A DNA stretch of 13,943 bases, taken from positions 1-13,943 of the forward strand of contig JACQSP010000077.1 of NCBI GenBank assembly GCA_016205905.1, in the 5' to 3' direction. This DNA is from Candidatus Woesearchaeota archaeon. Lineage in GTDB: Archaea; Nanobdellota; Nanobdellia; Woesearchaeales; DSVV01. Positions 11,101 through 13,943 of the stretch are shown here, piece after piece. A program made the translations under genes and the position numbers. The stretch's first letter is position 1. Each line of letters begins with the position of its first letter. The notes under the pieces were generated by a model. The model worked only from the letters and a program-made list of their open reading frames with translations. It had not been told where the DNA came from and searched no databases.

Positions 11101-11261
11101 ATAAAACTTTTTTGGGGAGTGATGGCGATACAGCAACATCTATCCAGCAAACAAATGATTTAGGATACATTGTGACTGGTTGGGCACATCCAAATGGTGC
11201 ATATTGGTCTGATGTTTGGGTTTTAAAACTCGATGAAAAGGGAAATACAAAGTGCAAATAA
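5112..11261 (+). CDS. Giant exported papain-family peptidase with MopE modules and three seven-bladed propellers
   Basis: This 2049-aa protein has an export segment (residues about 30-46, VYSLAVVLGLNGLGCG) with candidate lipid-anchor Cys47. Residues about 110-355 are a C1 (papain) peptidase domain: oxyanion Gln128 and nucleophile Cys134 in QGQCGWC, catalytic His307 in GYHAVLLVGYD, and Asn325 in RNSWSDGW. The spacing matches papain, and no long inhibitory propeptide is visible. A VYxD linker (365-412) leads to MopE-type modules (417-700), propeller 1 (708-1058), more MopE modules (1059-1290), propeller 2 (1300-1669) and propeller 3 (1677-2049). There are seven repeats in each propeller. MopE loops include DLDGDGFGN and CDGKDNDCDG. 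There is no C-terminal membrane anchor. The start is backed by the N-terminal match to the upstream paralogue. It likely acts at the cell surface, cutting host, partner or environmental proteins; the substrate is unknown. It follows the paralogue by 41 bases, though TTATATTA (5075-5082) could give it its own promoter. Confidence 0.92.
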   Translation: MENLEQKIENNFFSKFKNYVKHIKISAATKAGVYSLAVVLGLNGLGCGSNSIESEKKEEQTISAGSVGKCVEVEAYPGYTTCVMDKPQHFETETENGILKQALTSKLPDKINHRTEYIDENCPKVHDQGQCGWCTPHATTAAMETMECKDKTMERISEPHLWFLGGGDVDNCEGGWYIEDAMETAKNNKIVPNKLWPYSSTTKMSKTKPTDKTLVKEGKYLIDDYVSLDKENFQSIKVALAEGYNVVCSIPILCDTGWYYYNTKGNADKNVGNIIAPSKDIQMCVDEGKEFKSCEESGKTFCLSGYHAVLLVGYDETTKQFLLRNSWSDGWADKGYSNISYDYIKNFGDSFIYPKKDFCNPSKEVCGESIDTSVSEVKKDTYQDSEQVKDILATDTKVYPDVQAETDVYSDIPKLVCIDNDKDGYGKNCALGDDCNDGNKNIFPTAKEICDYLDNNCNGENDEGVTTSSWKDADGDGQGDKANMSIENCKVLKGYVTNSLDCNDADKNIFKDALELCNNKDDSCNGLTDENLEKILVCGYNGKGQQKQVCGEGSWVNSGGCVDPDVCKNNELLNEECGSGEGECKKGTHYSTCTDGQWSEWSSCIGEIKSTDEICDGLDNDCDGQSDEFVTKSFSKDSDGDGFGSPYEIIAACTAPEGFVGGGPGDIPDCDDNNPSLNKLIDCDYDGKVCGDYLLCVEQCPDISQDVWEKTFGGSVEDYVNSIQPTKDGGYIAAGVKNQDSLYTDGGDAWILKLDSNGNLEWEKTFGGEGIDEANSIQQTSDLGYIVAGQLGDDAWILKLDSIGNIEWDKTYGGSANSILQTTDSKYIVAGKQGSAAWVFKLDSTGKFESGNTFWGSSNREVHSIQQINDEEYIAAGWNWPTGGESFDAWVLKLDANVNSVWNKTFGGGDWDGAYSIQQTTDLGYIVAGLTQSKGAGEADAWILKLDSTGKLEWDKTFGGGGFDAALSVQENNDLTGYIVAGHTESKGVDISDAWVFELDTNGNLKWENIFGGNKMDGIESIIQQTSDSKYIVAGYTESKGTGNWDAWILKLYSNGKFFYEDLDGDGFGNSDKPSYDCTASESFVDNYLDCDDSNITIFSGAKELCDLIDNDCDKQVDEGFNVGTVCYSTGIGECLTEGNFKCAEDGKSTSCNALPKEPTEEVCDGKDNDCDGIIDQELYQSCFTACGSGTETCVNGEWISCSAPLPQVEVCDYIDNNCDSQTDEGVKKVFYEDLDGDGFGNPNKTIEDCFLLKGFANNSLDCDDNNFLYVPINCKYDGNSCGNYSLCVEECPPVCQGMWEKTIGGFNTLNSNQQTTDGGYIVAGWTLKDTESGDARVLKLDSIGNIEWDKTFGGSKDDAASSIQQTTGGGYIVAGWTNSKGSGLYDAWIFKLDTNGNLLWDKTFGGIGNDEIHSIQQTSDLGYIVAGFTTLKDADGTDDIDAWVLKLDSNGKIKWDKVIGNSGNDRANSIQQTNDLGYIVAGWIDSDGSGSYDAWILKLDGNGNSEWDKTFGKTYDDNANSIQQTNDGGYIAAGWTLSWQNNAVKHDAWILKLDSKGNLEWEKTFGGSKLDVAYSIKQTNDLGYIVAGKTASKGGSITNGWVLKLDTNGNLLWDKTFGSGYFKHEFGFINQTKDGGYIVTGNFGSQGPENYDVDGWILKMDANGNLECSGASQGSLDKTFGGDYNDSASSIQQTTDLGYVIAGKTLSKGAGGYDAWILKLDSNGKLVLDKTFGEKYNEEVHSIQQTTDLGYIVAGIKSDANFHDDAWVFKIDSNGNLAWEKTFGEGNYDEANSIQQTNDDGYIVAGGLGANVWVLKLDSIGEVEWDKTFGGSGWDQAYSIQQTNDLEYIVAGRTQSKGAGEGDAWILKLDSNGNLVLDKTFGGSSYDQANSIQQTNDLGYIVTGYTESKGAGKKDAWVFKLDSIENLEWDKTFGGSSWDEVYSIKQTNDGGYIAAGYTGSKSTGNSVPDYAGSKSVETIHDAWVLKLDSAGNLEWDKTFLGSDGDTATSIQQTNDLGYIVTGWAHPNGAYWSDVWVLKLDEKGNTKCK
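5439..6176 (+). other. C1 (papain-like) peptidase domain
   Basis: The three catalytic positions Cys134, His307 and Asn325, plus the oxyanion-hole Gln128, are all intact, so the domain should be active. It lies directly after the membrane-proximal region. Extra Cys residues (131, 172, 248, 254, 284, 294, 302) would allow disulfides in an extracellular enzyme. The insertion between Cys134 and His307 is of ordinary length for the family. Confidence 0.85.
7233..8285 (+). repeat. Propeller array 1 (seven units)
   Basis: Units start near residues 708, 762, 808, 850, 902, 954 and 1007 of the giant protein. The fourth is degenerate (GNTFWG in place of WDKTFGG). The third is short and lacks the usual loop residues. 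The array ends directly in the next MopE loop (FYEDLDGDGFGN). Confidence 0.85.
9009..10118 (+). repeat. Propeller array 2 (seven units)
   Basis: Units start at Trp 1300, 1349, 1401, 1456, 1508, 1562 and 1614. The array closes with NGNLEC, where Cys1669 may bond to Cys1296 just ahead of the first unit. Confidence 0.85.
10140..11258 (+). repeat. Propeller array 3 (seven units)
   Basis: Units start near residues 1677, 1729, 1780, 1826, 1878, 1930 and 1996. Three of them begin LDKTFG rather than WDKTFG. A short GASQGS linker separates the array from array 2. It ends in Cys-Lys at the protein C-terminus, like the upstream paralogue. Confidence 0.85.
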
Positions 11262-11262
11262 T

Positions 11263-11278
11263 TCTCAGTTGAGATTTT
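11263..11278 (+). terminator. Possible short hairpin plus T-run after the giant gene
   Basis: TCTCA-GT-TGAGA (11263-11274) is followed by TTTT immediately after the stop codon of the giant peptidase gene. The two-base loop is too tight for a normal hairpin, so this is a weak call. Confidence 0.25.
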
Positions 11279-11279
11279 G

Positions 11280-11395
11280 TATAGAGAACTTTGCATAAAT
11301 GGTGTTTTGAAAAAACACAACCGATATAACCCACAAAATATAAGGTTATAGACTTCGTCGGTACCGAAAATATGAATTATTCAAAGTTCTCTATA
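11280..11395. mobile_element. 116-bp MITE-like element with terminal inverted repeats
   Basis: TATAGAGAACTTTG (11280-11293) is matched exactly by CAAAGTTCTCTATA (11382-11395), and the match continues to about 21 bp with two mismatches. The interior is itself structured. GTGTTTT pairs with AAAACAC around GAA, TATAACC (11325-11331) pairs with GGTTATA (11344-11350), ACCGA (11320-11324) pairs with TCGGT (11358-11362), and TCGGTACCGA is a palindrome. There is no coding capacity. Ends of the form TATAG...CTATA would fit a TA target duplication, as made by IS630/Tc1-type transposases, but no transposase is present here. The right end runs directly into an asparaginyl-tRNA synthetase remnant. Confidence 0.6.
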
Positions 11396-11488
11396 GGTGT
11401 AGAAAGACTAGTGCGCTGGATTTGCGGCTTGGACACGATTAAAGATGCGATTGCTTTTCCGAGAACGATTGAAAGGTATAAGCCGTAA
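11393..11488 (+). pseudogene. asnS: 3' fragment of an asparaginyl-tRNA synthetase gene
   Basis: The frame ending at the TAA 11486-11488 reads IGVERLVRWICGLDTIKDAI followed by AFPRTIERYKP. This is the extreme C-terminus of a class II aminoacyl-tRNA synthetase of archaeal AsnRS/AspRS type: motif 3 (G-x-ERL) with its ATP-binding Arg, and the terminal FPRT. Only about 31 residues are left. The open frame runs back to an ATG at 11372, but the codons before 11393 belong to the inverted repeat, so the gene body is gone. After the stop comes TTTTATTTATTTTTCTGG, a T-rich stretch that would suit the original terminator. The G+C-richer codons differ from the neighbouring genes. AsnRS is preferred over AspRS from the RWICGL and FPRT wording. 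Confidence 0.7.
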
Positions 11489-11596
11489 GTGCTTTTATTT
11501 ATTTTTCTGGTTTTTCGTCTTAAAGCGGTGATTAATCTTCTTGTTTTTAGAAAAAAATATAGAAAAGTTCTTTAAAGAGATTATTATTCCACAGTT

Positions 11597-12928
11597 ATGG
11601 ATAAAGCATTAGATATAATAATTAAAAGATTATCTTCTTCAACAAGAATAGATAATGTTGTAACAAAAGCATATACTTCTGTAAGAAAACAGGCTGGTGG
11701 TTTCTCTTTTTGGGCTTATGAAGCTATGATTTTTCTTTTGGAACAGCTGCTTGAAAAAGGGAAACTTGAAAAACCCATTGTTTTTACTGAAGGCAGTTAT
11801 CAGCTTAATGTTAATCCTAGTTCTATAAGAAAAAATAGGTTCGGGATAGATTGTTTAAGATATGATCTCAGTTTTTTAGGCAGGCATTTTTCATTAGGAG
11901 AATTTCCTGTGTCTGATATTACAAACAAAGTGATGCGTGCAAACATTAATGTAAAAGTTGGAAGGAGATTGCTTATAGAAAGAAGTTTGGATGGTATAAT
12001 TGACGATGTGTATGAACCAAAAATTGATGGTTTCGTAGATTCAAAGGAATTACTTGCCAATAAGTTTAATCTGTTTTCTGGTGTATGTGTTAAAAAGACT
12101 TTAAAAAATGGGGATTTAAGAATTGGTGGGAAAAGGTTCTGTTATGGTCTGGAAAATGCCAACAAATATCTGTTAGTATTCTTCGATAGAGGTTCAATAT
12201 TTAGTTTTGATAAAGATGGTAACCATTTAGAACAGAAGCATCTTGATGGCTGCCGTCTGTTAAAGAGGAGAAAAAAGCAAAAGATTATCTCTATTGCAGG
12301 ATTATATAATTTTATTGATAGAGAAAGAAACAGAAGATTTGCCGAAGATTATCTAATTGAACTGTGGAAAGAATCACCTGATGTATTATTACCCTCTGGG
12401 AGAAGGATTATTTTATTAGAAGGTAAATTTGTTTCAAATACGGGTAATTATGGCAGGGTAAACCTTTTTTATTTAAATGAAAGAAAAAAGGATTATTTGA
12501 TGGTTGCTGGAAATTTGCCACCAACAGATGTCTTGGTTGATTGGCGCGGACCTTATCTTCTGATAAAAAGAGAAAAAGACGAAGTAATTCTTAATTCATT
12601 TCAATTCCAAAATTATGGATTAGAAGTAATTAAACATAGATATATGTCTGAACTCAAAGAATCTATGGTCTTAGTAAACCTTAACCCTGAGAAATCTGAA
12701 ATTTGGTTTGGAACAAATAAACGATTATATTCTTTTTCAAAATCACAAATCAAATCACATCTTGCACAATTTTCAGATTATGATTCAGTAGCAATCTTTG
12801 CTCATGTTTACTTTGATGAAACTCCTGGTTGTACCATAAATGACAGGTTCTATTTAGCAGTTTCTCATGAAGGTATTTGTGATAAGCTACCATTAGAATG
12901 CAGAAGAACAAAGGAATTAAAAAAATGA
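11597..12928 (+). CDS. Orphan 443-aa hypothetical protein
   Basis: I do not recognise this family. It is 443 aa, basic, soluble, with no signal peptide or membrane span. Residues 1-60 are helical (ALDIIIKRLSSS, then FWAYEAMIFLLEQLLEKGKL). The rest is dominated by predicted beta strands with turn motifs such as FDKDGNHLEQKHL (about 208), RGPYLLIKREKDEVIL (about 315) and SEIWFGTNKRLYSFS (about 371), which could form a beta-rich or propeller-like body. The C-terminus is Lys/Arg-rich and contains Cys residues (CTINDRFYLAV, CDKLPLEC). TTTAAAG (11571-11577) or AAATATAG (11555-11562) upstream could be the TATA box; no strong ribosome binding site is seen. It follows the synthetase remnant and stands alone in its transcription direction, so context gives no role. 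Confidence 0.75.
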   Translation: MDKALDIIIKRLSSSTRIDNVVTKAYTSVRKQAGGFSFWAYEAMIFLLEQLLEKGKLEKPIVFTEGSYQLNVNPSSIRKNRFGIDCLRYDLSFLGRHFSLGEFPVSDITNKVMRANINVKVGRRLLIERSLDGIIDDVYEPKIDGFVDSKELLANKFNLFSGVCVKKTLKNGDLRIGGKRFCYGLENANKYLLVFFDRGSIFSFDKDGNHLEQKHLDGCRLLKRRKKQKIISIAGLYNFIDRERNRRFAEDYLIELWKESPDVLLPSGRRIILLEGKFVSNTGNYGRVNLFYLNERKKDYLMVAGNLPPTDVLVDWRGPYLLIKREKDEVILNSFQFQNYGLEVIKHRYMSELKESMVLVNLNPEKSEIWFGTNKRLYSFSKSQIKSHLAQFSDYDSVAIFAHVYFDETPGCTINDRFYLAVSHEGICDKLPLECRRTKELKK

Positions 12929-13088
12929 AAAAACAGCTTTTAAGCAGAGAGAAAAGCTAGAGCAATATGAATTCTATTTTAAATGAAATTGAAAATTGGA
13001 TATACAAATAATTAGATACCCCCTATTTTTAGTTGATTAAATCTTTAAATTATAATATATAGTCGTCCTCCCCACTACAACAAAAAGA

Positions 13089-13096
13089 TTTATATT
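13089..13096 (+). promoter_or_regulatory. Archaeal TATA box, leaderless promoter
   Basis: TTTATATT starts 30 bases before the ATG at 13119. It is the same octamer at almost the same distance as before the ATG at 1315. It decides the start of the small membrane protein, because the upstream TTG at 13101 would lie before the predicted transcript start. Confidence 0.65.
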
Positions 13097-13118
13097 CTTA
13101 TTGTTATCTTGTGTGTGT

Positions 13119-13442
13119 ATGACACACAATTATTATAACCAATATGGACAACAAATCCAGTATGAACAGGATAATAACAGAGAATCACATTTTCTTGGTT
13201 CATTAGCTGTTGAGGGTGCGCTTGTTTTAGGCGCTGTTCTTGCTATCCTGCAATTCGCAAGTAAATGCAATATTGATTATTTTAATGTTGGCGGGCAAAA
13301 TAAACATCAAGGTAAACATATAACTGCACCAGTTCATTCAACAAGCTCTTCTTCAACAAATTCAGTTATAGATACAAAAGTAGAATTTAGATTAATTGAT
13401 ACAAAAGATACTTCTGGCTTGGACAGTGTAGTTGGAAAATAA
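13119..13442 (+). CDS. Small single-span membrane protein
   Basis: With the ATG at 13119 the protein is 107 aa, six codons shorter than the reading from the TTG at 13101. The promoter position argues for the shorter form. Residues 1-24 are polar and Tyr/Gln/Asn-rich (MTHNYYNQYGQQIQYEQDNN). Residues about 25-47 form one hydrophobic helix (FLGSLAVEGALVLGAVLAIL) ending in FASKC. The remaining 60 residues are polar with a Ser/Thr linker (HSTSSSSTNS) and a short charged tail. It could be a tail-exposed membrane anchor or a small accessory to a secretion or surface system. No family is recognised. It is followed by a hairpin structure just after the stop codon. Confidence 0.7.
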   Translation: MTHNYYNQYGQQIQYEQDNNRESHFLGSLAVEGALVLGAVLAILQFASKCNIDYFNVGGQNKHQGKHITAPVHSTSSSSTNSVIDTKVEFRLIDTKDTSGLDSVVGK

Positions 13443-13445
13443 GGG

Positions 13446-13478
13446 TAGATAAGTGTTTACTTTAAACGTTTTTATCTA
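13446..13478 (+). terminator. Nested hairpin just after the small membrane protein gene
   Basis: TAGATAA (13446-13452) pairs with TTATCTA (13472-13478), and inside it GTTTA pairs with TAAAC around CTT. A run of five T bases lies within the right half. The position four bases after the stop suggests an RNA 3'-end structure. Confidence 0.5.
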
Positions 13479-13616
13479 GCTGATTTCCTGTTTCTCGCTC
13501 TTCTTGATATCTTGTTCCAGCTTTCAATATTATTTACCGCTCCCAATCTGTTTGTGGGACGAAGTCCACCGTGTAAGCACGGACATTAATAATTAAATAT
13601 AAAACTCCGTGACTAT

Positions 13617-13667
13617 ATGTTGTAAACACACTAATTTTAGTGGTAAGACTTTATGTGTTTGCAACAT
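13617..13667 (+). repeat. Hairpin H1 (TGTTG...CAACA)
   Basis: ATGTTGTAAACACA (13617-13630) pairs with TGTGTTTGCAACAT (13654-13667): 14 pairs including one G-T. The 23-base loop contains CTAA-TT-TTAG and a TAAGACTTTA word resembling one in H3. Confidence 0.75.
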
Positions 13668-13676
13668 TGAACGAAC

Positions 13677-13723
13677 TGTAGTAACTGACGTAAACATTTA
13701 TATCAATAATGTCAGTTACTACA
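13677..13723 (+). repeat. Hairpin H2 (TGTAG...CTACA)
   Basis: TGTAGTAACTGAC (13677-13689) and GTCAGTTACTACA (13711-13723) are a perfect 13-bp inverted repeat around a 21-base AT-rich loop. Loop bases TATCAATA (13701-13708) are complementary to TATTGATA at 13776-13783 and again at 13823-13830. Confidence 0.8.
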
Positions 13724-13725
13724 TT

Positions 13726-13765
13726 TGTCGAACATAACTATAAAGATAAGTCTTTATGTTCGACA
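13726..13765 (+). repeat. Hairpin H3 (TGTCG...CGACA)
   Basis: TGTCGAACATAA (13726-13737) and TTATGTTCGACA (13754-13765) are a perfect 12-bp inverted repeat. An alternative inner stem TAAAGA/TCTTTA (13741-13746, 13751-13756) closes a TAAG loop. Confidence 0.8.
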
Positions 13766-13808
13766 TTATAAACAATATTGATAAGTAGTTTTAGTTCGTT
13801 CGCTATTC

Positions 13809-13847
13809 GTGGACTTTAACAATATTGATACAGATATTAAAGTCCAC
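13809..13847 (+). repeat. Hairpin H4 (GTGGACTTTAA...TTAAAGTCCAC)
   Basis: This is a perfect 11-bp inverted repeat with a 17-base loop. The loop holds most of the second copy of AACAATATTGATA (13818-13830; first copy 13771-13783). The left arm can alternatively pair with AAGTCCAC at 13562-13569. Confidence 0.8.
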
Positions 13848-13943
13848 CACTATACCAATTAGTATACATATCTCTGAATTGTAACACAACCTATTCGAGA
13901 CAGATAGTCTCGCTTTCAGCGAGCAGAAAAACTTCTCTTAACC

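Larger units (their letters stand above)
13669..13801 (+). repeat. Closing helix GAACGAACT / AGTTCGTTC
   Basis: GAACGAACT (13669-13677) is the exact reverse complement of AGTTCGTTC (13793-13801). The helix would enclose H2 and H3 as a multibranch junction. The final T (13677) is shared with the first base of H2, so only eight pairs form together with H2. Confidence 0.6.
13554..13943 (+). ncRNA. Candidate structured RNA or hairpin-rich DNA element
   Basis: This is the last gene-free stretch of the window. In order it holds GGAC-GAA-GTCC (13557-13567); CCGTG-TAAG-CACGG (13569-13582); three long hairpins H1-H3 of one family; a GAACGAAC/GTTCGTTC helix enclosing H2 and H3; hairpin H4; TATAC/GTATA (13851-13866); CGAGAC/GTCTCG (13896-13912); and an overlapping CTCGC/GCGAG (13909-13923). 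G-T pairs at 13623/13661, 13690/13710 and 13668/13802 are allowed in a + strand RNA but would be A-C mismatches on the other strand, which favours + transcription. TTAAATATAAAA (13593-13604) is a possible promoter, but it would start the RNA inside H1, so the true 5' end may lie further left. I do not recognise any known RNA class. The element may run past the window end. Confidence 0.5.

Noticed and set aside
3913..11258. Regular repeats that could be mistaken for a CRISPR array
   Set aside because: The units are about 156 bp, in frame, diverged, and encode one continuous propeller motif; there are no short identical repeats with unique spacers and no cas genes.
3158..11334. Many open frames on the minus strand and in other frames across the two large genes
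   Set aside because: They are side effects of the biased codons of the repeats: rich in His, Leu, Pro and Ser, without promoters, and all overlapping clear coding sequence.
11597..12928. Mu-transposase-like beta barrel in the 443-aa protein (LRIGGKRFCYGL...)
   Set aside because: The likeness is limited to one strand-rich stretch; no DDE catalytic domain or helix-turn-helix of a transposase is visible.
12925..13009. ATG overlapping the stop of the 443-aa gene, and a second tiny frame just after it
   Set aside because: They encode only 11 and 14 residues with no ribosome binding site of their own. The rest of the 190-base gap holds AT-rich promoter-like sequence and a T-run.
13472..13585. Minus-strand frame of about 37 codons (ending ...SRRARNRKSAR) that could be the tail of another broken gene
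   Set aside because: It has no start codon, overlaps the hairpins at both ends, and matches no protein I recognise. The basic wording is suggestive but not enough.
13617..13765. Hairpins as integron attC sites
   Set aside because: The stems are perfectly paired, lack the unpaired extra bases and the GTTRRRY core sites of attC, and no integron integrase is present.
13617..13765. H/ACA guide RNA, because each hairpin ends in ACA
   Set aside because: In H/ACA RNAs the ACA lies unpaired three bases from the RNA end and the stems have internal pockets; here ACA is part of each stem base.

Overview
The window looks like low-GC (about one third G+C by eye) archaeal DNA, most likely from a small-genome DPANN-type lineage. 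Two genes (ATG at 1315 and 13119) have the same box TTTATATT starting 31 and 30 bases upstream, with no ribosome binding site between. That is the layout of leaderless archaeal transcription. A fragment near 11.4 kb also reads as the C-terminus of an archaeal-type asparaginyl-tRNA synthetase. A candidate-phylum bacterium is not formally excluded.

Left part (1-2784). An A/G-rich imperfect inverted repeat lies at the very edge. It is followed by a gene with a low-complexity Lys/Ser N-terminus and a HEPN/DUF4145-like C-terminal domain, an orphan gene with a leaderless promoter, and a convergent orphan gene on the minus strand.

Centre (2785-11261). Two adjacent, co-oriented, clearly paralogous genes encode large exported, probably lipid-anchored proteins. 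Both share an N-terminal export segment ending in a Cys, an acidic 'VYxD' linker, Cys/Asp-rich MopE-type putative metal-binding modules, and beta-propeller-type repeats of about 52 residues. The first (761 aa) has exactly seven repeats. The second (2049 aa) inserts a papain-family (C1) cysteine peptidase domain behind the export signal and carries 21 repeats in three sets of seven. Together they look like a surface machine: a peptidase held on a calcium-stabilised stalk with up to three seven-bladed propellers, beside a smaller non-peptidase companion.

Right part (11262-13943). A 116-bp element with nearly perfect terminal inverted repeats abuts a severed 3' end of an asparaginyl-tRNA synthetase gene. 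Next come an orphan 443-aa gene and a small single-span membrane protein with its own leaderless promoter.

The last ~500 bases contain no supported gene but are dense with perfect stems. Three related hairpins all start TGTnG and end CnACA with compensating changes. A GAACGAAC/GTTCGTTC helix encloses two of them, a fourth hairpin begins GTGGAC, and loop-loop complementarity is possible. G-T pairs favour a + strand RNA. This looks like an undescribed structured RNA (or a hairpin-rich DNA site) and is the most novel item in the window.
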